DNA from: Pseudovibrio axinellae
GTDB lineage: Bacteria; Pseudomonadota; Alphaproteobacteria; Rhizobiales; Stappiaceae
Direction of reading: 5' to 3'
Assembly: GCF_900110875.1 (NCBI RefSeq)
Contig: NZ_FOFM01000006.1
Location: forward strand, 124,001-188,000
DNA: 64,000 bases
In this document: piece after piece, positions 7,786 through 18,871 of the stretch
Numbering within the stretch: the first letter of the stretch is position 1
How the letters are laid out: every line of letters begins with the position of its first letter
Notes under the pieces: generated by a model
Told to the model about the DNA's origin: nothing
What the model saw: the letters and a program-made list of their open reading frames with translations, nothing else
The model's database searches: none
Made by a program: the position numbers and the translations under genes

Positions 7786-9225
7786 ATGACGTTATCTACC
7801 TTAACAAACACCGCTTCATTATCGCCCATTAAAACGCTCACCACTGACGGGCGCTGGCTGGCTTCCCTTATTATGGTTCTGGGTGTCGGCTCCGCCAGCA
7901 TGAACAACTTTCTCTCCTCCGCTATTATGCCGGACATCATCAGGGATCTGGGCGGACAGCAACGCGCGTTCTGGGTGCTCAGCCTGTTTCAGGTCGGTTC
8001 CGTTTTAGCTGGCACTGTTACTGGCACTTTAAAGGCCAGAATTGGCGCACGTCCTCTTTTCATCGCCGCTGCCCTTTCATTTCTTGCAGGGTCTTTCATT
8101 GGCGGTGCGGCCAGTTCTTTGGAGTACCTCCTGCTCGGCAGAATGCTGCAAGGCCTTGGCGAGGGGATGATCGTTTCTTTGTGCTACACGCTCATCTCGG
8201 ACCTTTATCCCAAACACGCCGTTGCCTCAGTTTTTGCCCTTTTGTCAGGTGTATGGGCTGTTTCCGCAGGCATCGGCCCGCTCACAGCTGGAGTGTTGAC
8301 ACAAAGCTGGTCGTGGCGCGCCGTGTTTTATGCCAATATTCCACTGGCACTGATCTTGCTCATATTGGCGATAACCGTCATTCCCTCCACCACACGGAAC
8401 ACAGAGGCAACAGCACGGTCCTCAGACAAGTTGAGCATGTTCCCCCGCCTAGGACTGCTAGCGATAGCGATCTTGCTCATCGCGTATGTGGGAGAATTGC
8501 GAAGCCTTAGTCATATTGCTGGAGCATTGTTCTCCGGCCTCTTTCTGCTGTTTGTGGTTGCCAGGTGGGATAAGCAGAGCGCAATACCGTTTATCCCACG
8601 CAGCGCCTTCAAGTTTTCCGGCATACTTGGGCTTGGCATGTGGGTCACATTACTTCTGTCCATTTCCAGCGCTGCCCGCGGTATTTACGGCGCCGCCATG
8701 GGGCAGGTTCTGTGGGGCCTTACTGTAACGCAAGCCTCCTATGCAATGGCGATCACCGCCTTTACATGGACAATTGCTGCATGGACAGTTGCAAGGGTTC
8801 AAACGCCCGGCACTCAAGCCAACCTGATACGTTTGGGTGCTTTGAGCATCACCACCGGAATTTTGCTCTCCGCAGCCTCCCTGCACTTTCTCTCACTTTG
8901 GATCTTCCTGCTCTCCTGTGCCTTTGTCGGCCTCGGATTTGGCATGAGCAGCCAGTTCCTGAAGAGGGCAATCATCTATGCTGAAACGGAAGAAGAGCGT
9001 GACAGAGCCTCTGGCTTTATTGGCCCAATTCAATCAGCTGGCATCACCATCGGTGCGGCATTCGCTGGTCTACTGGCAGGTCTTAGTGGCTTTTCAGTCC
9101 CCGGCGCGAAGGATTTGATCACAGCACAAACAGCCTCTCAAACAGGTCCGCTCGTGTTTCTCTTCATGGCTACCATTGCCGGCCTCGCCACCCTCGCTGC
9201 TTTTAAAATGCCAAGGATGAAATGA
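7786..9225 (+). CDS. MFS transporter, 14-helix drug exporter type
   Basis: This inner-membrane major facilitator of 479 residues has about 14 hydrophobic segments, in the manner of EmrB/QacA-type (DHA2) drug:H+ antiporters. The loop after helix 2 carries TLKARIGARPLF, the modified motif A. GRMLQGLGEGMIVSL corresponds to motif B, and GVWAVSAGIGPLTAGVLTQSWSWRAVFYANIP is the classic motif C plus the WRWiF-like stretch of exporters. The ATG at 7786 is preceded by AGGTGA; a GTG at 7777 in the same frame would overlap this ribosome site. The substrate cannot be told from sequence. No regulator gene is adjacent, and the next gene converges on it. Confidence 0.87.
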   Translation: MTLSTLTNTASLSPIKTLTTDGRWLASLIMVLGVGSASMNNFLSSAIMPDIIRDLGGQQRAFWVLSLFQVGSVLAGTVTGTLKARIGARPLFIAAALSFLAGSFIGGAASSLEYLLLGRMLQGLGEGMIVSLCYTLISDLYPKHAVASVFALLSGVWAVSAGIGPLTAGVLTQSWSWRAVFYANIPLALILLILAITVIPSTTRNTEATARSSDKLSMFPRLGLLAIAILLIAYVGELRSLSHIAGALFSGLFLLFVVARWDKQSAIPFIPRSAFKFSGILGLGMWVTLLLSISSAARGIYGAAMGQVLWGLTVTQASYAMAITAFTWTIAAWTVARVQTPGTQANLIRLGALSITTGILLSAASLHFLSLWIFLLSCAFVGLGFGMSSQFLKRAIIYAETEEERDRASGFIGPIQSAGITIGAAFAGLLAGLSGFSVPGAKDLITAQTASQTGPLVFLFMATIAGLATLAAFKMPRMK

Positions 9226-9341
9226 TATGTGCCGTAAATGTGGAGATAACCCAGGGCGAGATCCGCCGTATCTTTATGCATCTGCCGGTGCTTTCAAAAT
9301 TCACTTCCAAACCACACCGTGGAAATTGATAGTCCTGACTT

Positions 9342-10817
9342 CTAGTCCTCCGCCTTATCAGCGGCCTGATCAATCTCCTGAAACGTGCGATTGGTTGTCT
9401 CAATACGCCAAACCCACGTAAAGAACGCACCTAGAAGCGACGTTGCCACCAGCAGCAGCAGGAACAACTCCAGCCCCAAAGCCAACAAAACCGTTGGGAA
9501 TAAAAACGCAGAGCCAACCGCACCAACCTTGCCGCAGGACGCTGCCAAACCAGCCCCGGAAGCCCGAAGCCGTGTCGGAAACACCTCCCCCGCCAAAAGA
9601 TAGGTCTGCGCATTGGGCCCCACATTGCACATAAAATTAAACACCATCAGCCCCGCAAACAGCATGGAAAACCCCACAACCCCATCGCTGATCACACCAA
9701 CACAGGCAATAACAAGCCCAACTGCACAGCCAACAAACCCCCAAATCTGAAGCGGGATTCGGCGCACGCGATCAGCCAGCAAGACAGCACACACAACCCC
9801 AAGAACCAAGAACACATCCAACACCGCCGTGATGCGGGCCGACATGACGTTTTGCGCAAGATGGCCCACCACATTGCGGGCCGGACCAGAGCTTTCGCCT
9901 AGCACCTCCAAAAATAACAGGGGCATGGACAAACCAATGCCGTAGGTCGCAATATCCTGAAAAAACCATGGCACAGACGTGAACGCCAATTCGCGCCGTC
10001 TCTCAGGCGAACGCAGCAGCTCCAGCAAGCCCAAACTGTGGGCATGCCGCTGCTTCATATGAGGCTTCAGTGCGATTTTCCTAGGGTATTGCGGGGTACG
10101 TTTCATCAAACGGTAGAGCGCAAACTCTGCCTCTACCGTTTTATGGTGGGCAATCAGCCAGAACGGGCTCTCGATAATAAACAGCCTGCCAATCAAAATC
10201 AGGAGGGCGGGAACAAGAACCGTCGCGTACATCAAGCGCCACACCTGCGTCGTCTCATCTCCTGATAAAACAAGGTAGCTGGCAATCGTGCCCACCAAAG
10301 CCCCAAGAGCCTGAAAACTAAAGGCTGCAAGCACCATGCGTCCCCGGTGCCTCGCCGCAATACACTCTGAAATCACCAGGTGTGCTGTAGGATAATCGCC
10401 CCCTAAAGCTATGCCGATGCCAAACAATGCCAGCAACACAATAGAAAAGTTCGGCGCAACAATCATAAGCACCAAAAAAGCAACCAGCACCACCATATCA
10501 GTGATAAATACAAAGCGCCTGCCCAACAAATCGGCAAGACGACCAAACCCAGTTGCACCAACAAGGATGCCAAGCAAAGGCGTAGAAGCAACAAGCCCCG
10601 CTTCAACCGAGGTCAAACTATAGGTTTTGACAATGAGCGGAAGCGCAACCCCCGTCATGAAGATAATGCCACCTTCAAAAAACTTCCCAGCAGCTGAAAC
10701 GGCCCAGATACGCCATTGCATACCCGTCATTGGCGCATGACTGAGAGGCGTTCCATCGGCCCAGAACGGCGTTTCATCAATGTATCGCTGAACCGTTTTG
10801 CGCTCGGTGGTTTCCAT
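9342..10817 (-). CDS. MFS transporter, metabolite:H+ symporter type
   Basis: This 12-helix major facilitator of 491 residues resembles the aromatic-acid and sugar symporter branches. Motif A is GFGRLADLLGRRFVF after helix 2. Helix 4-5 has the GIGIALGGDYPTAHLVISECIAARHRGRMV pattern typical of the sugar-porter/SV2-like group, and a large cytoplasmic loop follows IESPFWLI at about residue 215. The second half has LAGEVFPTRLRASGAG. The ATG at 10817 follows CTGGAG. Uptake of an organic acid or sugar is inferred, with no linked catabolic gene to narrow it. The gene is convergent with the previous MFS gene and ends 116 bases from it. Confidence 0.84.
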   Translation of the reverse strand: METTERKTVQRYIDETPFWADGTPLSHAPMTGMQWRIWAVSAAGKFFEGGIIFMTGVALPLIVKTYSLTSVEAGLVASTPLLGILVGATGFGRLADLLGRRFVFITDMVVLVAFLVLMIVAPNFSIVLLALFGIGIALGGDYPTAHLVISECIAARHRGRMVLAAFSFQALGALVGTIASYLVLSGDETTQVWRLMYATVLVPALLILIGRLFIIESPFWLIAHHKTVEAEFALYRLMKRTPQYPRKIALKPHMKQRHAHSLGLLELLRSPERRRELAFTSVPWFFQDIATYGIGLSMPLLFLEVLGESSGPARNVVGHLAQNVMSARITAVLDVFLVLGVVCAVLLADRVRRIPLQIWGFVGCAVGLVIACVGVISDGVVGFSMLFAGLMVFNFMCNVGPNAQTYLLAGEVFPTRLRASGAGLAASCGKVGAVGSAFLFPTVLLALGLELFLLLLVATSLLGAFFTWVWRIETTNRTFQEIDQAADKAED

Positions 10818-10913
10818 TGCAACTCCAGAGCAAAGGTAGTGAACCAAGCCCTTAGGCGAAGAGGATGTCTTAACGAACGACCACAGCTGGCGCCTCCTGC
10901 CGCAGCTCAGGCA

Positions 10914-11174
10914 TTACGATCGCGGGACCGGTTGTCCAGGTGGAGGAGGAGGCGTGCGCCTGAGCGGCTGATCAAGGTACCGATCAGGGCCATGACCGCG
11001 CCAACCCGCATGGTGCACACGGTTCATCATCGCAAACATCATAATCACAACAATAACCACAAAGACCAGTAGTGTCGTAATGATGGAGGTGGCAATCACC
11101 CAGCCCCGGCTTGGCTTATGCCGCACGGCCTCCTTCAAACTATCCAGCTCACGGCGAATATCTTCCGGTTTCAT
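10914..11174 (-). CDS. Small single-pass membrane protein, unknown function
   Basis: This 86-residue protein has a short charged N-terminus (MKPEDIRRELDSLKEAVRHK), one strongly hydrophobic helix at about residues 24-49, and a basic C-terminal tail. The tail is rich in His, Arg and Pro and contains a run of five prolines. GGAG lies at a workable distance before the ATG, which supports translation. I recognise no family. It lies 96 bases upstream of the MFS gene on the same strand and could be co-transcribed with it. Membrane orientation is probably N-in, judging from the charges. Confidence 0.6.
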   Translation of the reverse strand: MKPEDIRRELDSLKEAVRHKPSRGWVIATSIITTLLVFVVIVVIMMFAMMNRVHHAGWRGHGPDRYLDQPLRRTPPPPPGQPVPRS

Positions 11175-11365
11175 AGTCCAGCTCCATCACAACACATGAG
11201 CCGAGTATTCCAGAAACCCCGCAACACCTGCTTTCACTATTGGCTAGGAATCTAAACAAACAAAACCGTGCTTATCGCACTAAAATCATACCCACTTTTC
11301 CCCACTGCACGTCAACCTCACCATCTTAGCGCGCTAGGTGCCGCATCAGTAGAACAGTCAAAATA

Positions 11366-11402
11366 CAAAAAGCCGGCCCCTTTTCAGAGACCGGCTTCTT
11401 AA
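11366..11402 (-). terminator. Intrinsic terminator after rpoD
   Basis: Reading the minus strand, an AAGCCGG/CCGGCTT stem (arms 11391-11397 and 11370-11376) is followed by a T-run. It lies about 25 bases beyond the rpoD stop codon and should end the rpoD transcript. Confidence 0.8.
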
Positions 11403-11423
11403 TCTTCTCAAATCCGTAGCAGC

Positions 11424-13562
<2,139 letters not shown>

Positions 13563-14119
13563 ATTCTGCTCCAAAGTCGCTGGTCGTGCTCCAGCGAACT
13601 ATCGCGTTACGCAATCAATCGCCCCCGTGTTTAGACCACACAGGCGGCTTTTGAATCACATTTGACTTTGGGGTTTAACGCAAAGTCCCTTAAACCTGAC
13701 TTAACCCTGGTATCAAAATGTTTTCACGGAATTGAAAACCCAAAACACATTCGGGCAGGACTGCGCATCGGCATCCCTACCGTTTTAGGCCGTATCCGGC
13801 ACATTCCAGGCATCGACAGCGCTGATTGTCCGATTATGATTTCGCCGCTTTAAAGACATCTAAGGTCTACGGGCGCTCGCATCGGCTGTCTGACTTAGTG
13901 TATGTAGCCCGCCTTTCGTGATTCGCAAGAGCGATTCGGCCCGGTCAATCTGATTCTAGGGGATTTTGGACAGTTCATTGCCCATTTTTCTGGATAACTT
14001 TGAAAAACAAGCATTCTTCTCAGACAAACCATCCTCAAAATGCCGCCAACAAGGTCTGGGAGAGTCCGACCCCATTCACGCGATAAATCAGTTAGGGCGT
14101 AAAATTTTGCGCCTTTGTG
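13563..14119. other. Intergenic region between dnaG and rpoD
   Basis: This 557-base gap upstream of rpoD contains no credible gene. It should hold the rpoD promoter(s) and the 3' end of the dnaG transcript. An imperfect hairpin-like segment lies near 13917-13940 (gattcgcaagagcgattc), but it has no T-tract on the minus strand. The length argues that rpoD has its own promoters rather than depending on dnaG transcription. Confidence 0.4.
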
Positions 14120-16090
14120 CTACGCATGCCTGGAGGATTTACTGGCTCGCATTTTTATTGCACGCTCCGCCAGCTCTTGCTCATCGCGCAAACACTCTTC
14201 CTGACGGCGCGCTAAGTCTTGCTTTAGAGCCTGAAAACGGCTCCAGGTTTCTTCGGTCAGATTTTCTTCCATAGCCCTGGTTTCATGCTCAAGTTCAAGC
14301 TCAAGCATTCTCAGTTCCAGCATATCGGCATAATTCAGGAACAACATCTCCACGAAGTCTTCTGGCGGATCGTCTTTCAAAATCTGCAAGCGGTTGGTCA
14401 ACGCATCCCAGCGGCGCAACGTGCTTGCCTTACTGTCTTCGCTTTGCTCCACCGAACTCACAATAGCTTCCTGCAGGATTTGGTAGAACCGCTCATCCAG
14501 CTTGTTGTAAATTTGCGTAACAGCGCCCTCGGCCAGATCTGTTGTGATGCGAACGAGTGCGGACATGAACATGGAGTGCAGTTCATTGGAATATGTCAGC
14601 TGCGAGATCCGCTCAAAGTGGCGATCAAACATCTCTGGATACATCAAGCACATCGTACAGAAACTACGTTCCACGCCATAAGCAGGCGTATCGGGAGCTT
14701 CAACACGGGCAAACGAAGCCCGGTCAACCTCTTCCCCCGGTTTTTTGTTACGCCAACCACCGCCACTGCTGCCACCTTTTGCTGGACCGCGATTGCGACG
14801 ACTTTCCTCGTAAAACAGGTTGGAGAGCTTAAGGCGCAAATCCATCCGGTAGCGTTTTTGAACACGCTCATCCTTGATGGTGCCGACCAAATCTTCAACA
14901 GCTTTTTCAAGGGCGGCTTTCCGTTCCGGTGTATCGATGCGAGCCTGGCTGCTTTCACGTTGCCAAACCACTTCAGAAAGCGGCAGTGCTTTTTCAATCT
15001 CTCCATACATAGCGGTAACACCGCCAGCATTAATCACATCATCGGGGTCCTGCCCATCTGGCAAAAACGCAAACTGGAAAGACTTACCACTGGTCAGAAC
15101 AGGCAGGATACGATCTACAGCGCGATGCGCAGCCGAAATACCTGCAACATCGCCATCAAAGCAGACAACAGGCTCATCGGAAAACTTCCAAAGCCGCATG
15201 ATCTGGTCTTCGGTGAACGCAGTACCAAGACTAGCAACTGTTCCCTTAATTCCAACCTGCCACAGCGCAATGGCATCCATATACCCTTCCACCACAATCG
15301 CCTGTCCTGCATCGAATGCAGGTTTACGAGCGCGGTGGGCATTAAACAGCATAGTCCCTTTGTGGAAGACCGGTGTTTCTGGAGAGTTCAGGTATTTGGG
15401 CTGACCGTCCGGGTCCATTGTCCGACCACCAAAGGCAACAGCACGTCCCCGGTCATCATGGATAGGGATCATGAGCCGATTGCGGAACCGATCATAAGAG
15501 GGACGTCCGTCCTCCGGCTTGATGAGCAAGCCCACTTCAATAAGCTCAGCTTCACTGACATCCTTCGCCATCAAAGCTTTTTTCAAATTATCCCGACCTG
15601 CTGGTGCAAATCCGAATTGAAACTCATTGAGGGTTTCAGCTCTCAGACCACGGCGCTGCACATATTCTTGTGCAGACCGACCTGCCGATGACTGAAATAC
15701 ATGCTGGAAATAGCGCACCGCCATCTCGCAAACATCAGTTAAAGAGTTACGTTTTGCTGCTTTACGGGCGGCTTGAGGGTCAGGTGCAGGTAACGCGATT
15801 CCCGCTGAACTGGCTAATTCTTCAACAGCCTCTGGAAAACTTAGGCCCTCAGTCTCCATCAGAAACTTGAAATGATCTCCACTTTCCCCACAGCCAAAGC
15901 ACTTGTAACGGTTCCGGCGTTCATCAACATGAAAGCTTGGCGACTTCTCTGAATGGAACGGACAGCAGGCCCAATAGTCGCCTTTTCCGGGTTGAGATTT
16001 GCGCCGATCCCACGTCACACGCCGCCCCACCACGTCCGAAAGGGAGACGCGGTTGCGGATGTCTTCAAGGAATAACTGGTCGAAACGCAT
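14120..16090 (-). CDS. dnaG: DNA primase DnaG
   Basis: This primase makes RNA primers at the replication fork, 656 residues. The N-terminal CHC2 zinc ribbon is visible with Cys43, His46, Cys64 and Cys67 (CCPFH and KCFGC). The RNA polymerase core follows with the TOPRIM motifs: VEGYMDAIAL with the catalytic Glu, SLGTAFT, and FDGDVAG with the metal-binding Asp. The C-terminal part is the DnaB-binding region. I chose the ATG at 16090 (MRFDQLFLEDIR), where primases start; 22 upstream in-frame codons do not match the family. It sits between yqeY and rpoD, an arrangement related to the macromolecular synthesis operon but without rpsU. Confidence 0.96.
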   Translation of the reverse strand: MRFDQLFLEDIRNRVSLSDVVGRRVTWDRRKSQPGKGDYWACCPFHSEKSPSFHVDERRNRYKCFGCGESGDHFKFLMETEGLSFPEAVEELASSAGIALPAPDPQAARKAAKRNSLTDVCEMAVRYFQHVFQSSAGRSAQEYVQRRGLRAETLNEFQFGFAPAGRDNLKKALMAKDVSEAELIEVGLLIKPEDGRPSYDRFRNRLMIPIHDDRGRAVAFGGRTMDPDGQPKYLNSPETPVFHKGTMLFNAHRARKPAFDAGQAIVVEGYMDAIALWQVGIKGTVASLGTAFTEDQIMRLWKFSDEPVVCFDGDVAGISAAHRAVDRILPVLTSGKSFQFAFLPDGQDPDDVINAGGVTAMYGEIEKALPLSEVVWQRESSQARIDTPERKAALEKAVEDLVGTIKDERVQKRYRMDLRLKLSNLFYEESRRNRGPAKGGSSGGGWRNKKPGEEVDRASFARVEAPDTPAYGVERSFCTMCLMYPEMFDRHFERISQLTYSNELHSMFMSALVRITTDLAEGAVTQIYNKLDERFYQILQEAIVSSVEQSEDSKASTLRRWDALTNRLQILKDDPPEDFVEMLFLNYADMLELRMLELELEHETRAMEENLTEETWSRFQALKQDLARRQEECLRDEQELAERAIKMRASKSSRHA

Positions 16091-16206
16091 GGTAGTCCGT
16101 ATTTCAAGTTGGGCGGAAAGCTTCCGAGCTGTGAATTTAGCTGCGCACTGCCGCAATTGCCAGCAATACCGCCATTTTTTAGTGATTAGCTTCGGTATAG
16201 CATCAG

Positions 16207-16240
16207 AAAAAAGAAAAGCCGCATCCTAACAAGACGCGGC
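16207..16240 (-). terminator. Intrinsic terminator after yqeY
   Basis: On the minus strand, an 8-bp stem with one G-T wobble (arms 16233-16240 and 16218-16225) is followed by TTTTCTTTTTT. It lies about 30 bases after the yqeY stop codon, so yqeY is probably transcribed apart from dnaG. Confidence 0.78.
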
Positions 16241-16268
16241 GTCGAAGAAGCACTCCAAAATCCACCTG

Positions 16269-16730
16269 CTATTGTGGAGCGCGCAACATTTGTTTCACCA
16301 TGCAGCTGGCTTTTGCAAAGTCCATCTGACCGGGGTAACGCTCTTTCAACTCAGCCATGCAGCGCCCCATATCGCGCAGGCCACGAGCTTCAACGCATTC
16401 TACAACTGTTTGACAAACAAGCTTCATTTCATACTCGCTGAGCTGCGAGGGCAAGAATTCGCGGATCATATCCACTTCGTCTCGCTCTTGCGCTGCAAGT
16501 TCAATTTTACCGTTAGCCTCACAATGCGTGGCCTCTTGCTCACGCTGAATAAGCATAGTGTGCAAAAGGTCCATGAGCTCTTTTTCGCTCAACCCATCAC
16601 GGCCTTGCTCACGTGCTGCTATATCGCGGTCCATAATGGCCGCAGAAATAAGGCGCAGTGTCGCTGCACGTCTCTTGCTGTTGGTTTCTTGCGCGGCTTT
16701 GAGCGCATTGGCAATTTTATCTCGCAACAT
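16269..16730 (-). CDS. yqeY: GatB/YqeY domain protein
   Basis: This 153-residue cytosolic protein corresponds to the YqeY family, which matches the tail domain of the GatB subunit of the tRNA amidotransferase. Typical features are MLRDKIANALKAAQ, RAATLRLISAAIMDRDIAARE, the central helix around MLIQREQEA, and the closing segment GRCMAELKERYPGQMDFAKAS. The precise role is not settled; a tRNA-related function is assumed from the domain. Upstream of dnaG on the same strand, this gene is a common neighbour in alphaproteobacteria. Its ribosome site is weak. It is divergent from carA, sharing a 249-base promoter region. Confidence 0.9.
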   Translation of the reverse strand: MLRDKIANALKAAQETNSKRRAATLRLISAAIMDRDIAAREQGRDGLSEKELMDLLHTMLIQREQEATHCEANGKIELAAQERDEVDMIREFLPSQLSEYEMKLVCQTVVECVEARGLRDMGRCMAELKERYPGQMDFAKASCMVKQMLRAPQ

Positions 16731-16853
16731 ACTTTAGGAACCCTGACGCGGAAACTTTAAAAGAGGCTGTCCAAAAACCGGATAATCTGCCTCTTCCTCT
16801 GATTTAGGCTAATTTCCTGTAATTCTCGCAGTATTATTTCTACACGAGTGATA

Positions 16854-16882
16854 TTGACCAGAGAGAACCGTTCTCATATGGT
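16854..16882 (+). promoter_or_regulatory. carA promoter with a palindrome in the spacer
   Basis: A -35 box TTGACC (16854-16859) and a -10 box TATGGT (16877-16882) are 17 bases apart, the ideal sigma-70 spacing. Inside the spacer lies GAGAAC-C-GTTCTC (16863-16875), a perfect 6-bp inverted repeat. A protein bound there would block the polymerase, so repression, perhaps by pyrimidine or arginine supply, is plausible. The promoter lies about 100 bases upstream of the carA start. Confidence 0.6.
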
Positions 16883-16979
16883 CTCGGCCTTGATGCGACT
16901 GTGACGCGCCAAAGTCAAGTCCTTAGGCCGCGTTTCAGATGGACGCATATTGTCATCAACCGTATCAAGAAAGCAAGTG

Positions 16980-18170
16980 ATGAAAGCTCAAGACGCGTGG
17001 TCTGCGCCAAAACCTACCGCCCTCCTCGTACTAGCAGATGGCACTGTCATTGAAGGACGAGGCGTTGGAGCACTTGGAAAAGCGTCCGGCGAAGTCTGCT
17101 TCAATACGGCAATGACCGGATATGAAGAGATTCTCACAGACCCTTCCTATGCAGGACAGATCATCACTTTTACCTTCCCCCATGTTGGCAATGTCGGCAC
17201 CAACGAAGATGATATCGAAACTGTAGATATGGACGGGACTGCCGGTGTACGCGGTGCGATTTTGCGCACAGACATCACCACACCTTCCAACTACCGCTCC
17301 GGCAATCACTTCGATGAATGGCTGAAGGCGCGCAAGATTGTTGGTCTCTCTGGTATCGATACCCGAGCCCTCACCGCTTTGATCCGCGAAAAAGGCATGC
17401 AAAACGCCGTCATAGCGCATGATCCAAACGGTGGGTTCGATGTAGAAGCTCTTAAAGCAGAAGCTGCAGCCCTTCCGGCTCTGGAAGGCATGGATCTGGC
17501 AAAAGAGATTACAACACCAAAGACATACAACTGGAATGAAACCACCTGGGCATGGGAAAACGGCTTTGGCAAGCAAGACAAGCCAACCTACCATGTTGTG
17601 GCATTGGACTTCGGTGTAAAGAGAAACATCCTTCGTCTTCTGGCAGACGCCGGGTGCCGTGTAACAGTCGTTCCTGCAAACACCTCAGCTGAAGAAATTC
17701 TTGGTCACAAGCCAGATGGTGTTTTCCTGTCCAACGGACCGGGTGATCCAGCAGCGACTGGCGAATATGCAGTTCCGACAATCCGTGCACTTGTCGCCTC
17801 CGGCCTGCCAGTCTTCGGTATTTGTCTCGGCCACCAAATGCTCGCACTTGCTCTTGGCGGCACAACAAAGAAGATGCATCAGGGTCACCACGGCGCAAAC
17901 CATCCGGTACATGACTACACAACCAACAAGGTTGAGATCACCAGCATGAACCACGGCTTTGCTGTTTCTGCAGGCACACTGCCAGACAATGTGGAAGAAA
18001 CCCACGTTTCTCTGTTTGATGGCACCAACTGTGGTCTGCGGGTAAAGGATGCACCTGTCTTTTCAGTCCAGCACCACCCGGAAGCTTCTCCAGGTCCGCA
18101 GGACAGCCATTACCTGTTCGCACGCTTCATTGAGATGATTGAGAACCACAAGGCATCTGCTGCAGCTTAA
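16980..18170 (+). CDS. carA: Carbamoyl-phosphate synthase small subunit
   Basis: This glutaminase subunit feeds ammonia to CarB to make carbamoyl phosphate for pyrimidine and arginine synthesis, 396 residues. The N-terminal CPSase domain has VCFNTAMTGYEEILTDPSYAGQIITF and the GVRG segment. The C-terminal class I amidotransferase domain carries the nucleophile Cys282 in FGICLGHQM and the His-Glu pair in HHPE (residues 365-368). The ATG at 16980 matches the family; a TTG at 16950 in frame precedes it. Its partner carB lies 2.3 kb downstream, separated by two regulator genes and a terminator, so the subunits are not in one transcript. Confidence 0.96.
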   Translation: MKAQDAWSAPKPTALLVLADGTVIEGRGVGALGKASGEVCFNTAMTGYEEILTDPSYAGQIITFTFPHVGNVGTNEDDIETVDMDGTAGVRGAILRTDITTPSNYRSGNHFDEWLKARKIVGLSGIDTRALTALIREKGMQNAVIAHDPNGGFDVEALKAEAAALPALEGMDLAKEITTPKTYNWNETTWAWENGFGKQDKPTYHVVALDFGVKRNILRLLADAGCRVTVVPANTSAEEILGHKPDGVFLSNGPGDPAATGEYAVPTIRALVASGLPVFGICLGHQMLALALGGTTKKMHQGHHGANHPVHDYTTNKVEITSMNHGFAVSAGTLPDNVEETHVSLFDGTNCGLRVKDAPVFSVQHHPEASPGPQDSHYLFARFIEMIENHKASAAA

Positions 18171-18239
18171 TCGGCGGGTAGTTTTTGAAGCGCGCTTTTG
18201 GGAAGAAAGTACGCAGATCAAAGTTCTTGGCAAAATTTA

Positions 18240-18267
18240 AAAGCGGGGCCTCTGGCTCCGCTTTTTT
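18240..18267 (+). terminator. Intrinsic terminator after carA
   Basis: An 11-bp stem with one wobble (18240-18250 with 18254-18264) and a 3-base loop runs directly into a T-tract. It is a strong terminator and separates carA from anything downstream. Confidence 0.88.
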
Positions 18268-18275
18268 TGTTACCC

Positions 18276-18310
18276 ATTGCACGTTGCTTTTTCGTTGCAC
18301 ATTGCACGTT
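18276..18310. repeat. Short direct repeat ATTGCACGTT between two terminators
   Basis: The 10-base word attgcacgtt occurs at 18276-18285 and again at 18301-18310, with an extra partial copy (gttgcac) at 18294. It lies in the short space between the convergent carA and merR terminators. No function is evident. Confidence 0.5.
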
Positions 18311-18324
18311 AAAAGATGGCAACA

Positions 18325-18355
18325 GCAAAAAACCCGGCACCAAGGGAGCCGGGTT
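18325..18355 (-). terminator. Intrinsic terminator after the merR gene
   Basis: On the minus strand, a GC-rich 8-bp stem (arms 18348-18355 and 18331-18338), partly extended in the loop, is followed by TTTTTTG. It ends the merR transcript about 25 bases after the stop codon. Confidence 0.82.
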
Positions 18356-18378
18356 CTGCATCTGCTAATAAGAAGCGA

Positions 18379-18828
18379 TTATGCAGCTTCTGTTTCCAGC
18401 ATGTTGCTCAGTGCCTGAGAGACACCGCGAACTTCTGAGATTTGCTCTTGAAGCGCCTGCTCCTGCTCATGAAGCAGCTGCTCCTGTGCACCACAAATCT
18501 CCTGAAGCAATTTGAGCTGTTCGGAGCGAGGGCTGAAGCCTTCAACCAGTTTGATAATACGGCGAACTTCTGCGAGCGTCAGTCCGATCTTCTTAGCCTG
18601 CAAAATAACGCGCATACGACTTACATCGCGGCCTCGATAGAACCGGCGCGCGCCACGACGTACTGGGTTAAGAAGCCCCTTCTCCTCATAAAAGCGGAGC
18701 GTACGCAGAGTAACGCTAAACAACTCTGACATCTCAGAGATTGCAAGCAGCTGACCATCCCCATCGTCCTCACGAATTGGTCCAGCAATATCTGCAGCGA
18801 CATCTAGCTTACTAGGAATACTGTTCAT
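18379..18828 (-). CDS. MerR-family transcriptional regulator
   Basis: This 149-residue regulator has a MerR winged helix at about residues 27-95: LLAISEMSELFSVTLRTLRFYEEKGLL, then the wing with RRFYRGRDVSRMRVILQAKKIGLTLAEVRRII. A long C-terminal dimerisation helix rich in Glu and Gln follows. There are no Cys residues in the places used by metal-sensing MerR proteins, apart from a single Cys near residue 113. Effector and targets are therefore unknown. MerR proteins of this alphaproteobacterial type often sit alone. An AACTC-N5-GAGTT dyad just upstream may be its own operator. Confidence 0.88.
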   Translation of the reverse strand: MNSIPSKLDVAADIAGPIREDDGDGQLLAISEMSELFSVTLRTLRFYEEKGLLNPVRRGARRFYRGRDVSRMRVILQAKKIGLTLAEVRRIIKLVEGFSPRSEQLKLLQEICGAQEQLLHEQEQALQEQISEVRGVSQALSNMLETEAA

Positions 18829-18856
18829 TTCAATTTGCCCGGTGGTTTGTATGTTA

Positions 18857-18871
18857 AACTCAAGAAGAGTT
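18857..18871 (-). promoter_or_regulatory. Possible MerR operator dyad
   Basis: The dyad AACTC-AAGAA-GAGTT lies 29 bases upstream of the merR start, where the gene's own promoter should be. MerR proteins bind short dyads between the -35 and -10 boxes. The arms are only 5 bp, so this is tentative. Confidence 0.35.

Noticed and set aside
14285-15691. 468-codon plus-strand frame opposite dnaG
   Set aside because: dnaG is unmistakable on the other strand; the translation has no domain and no start signals.
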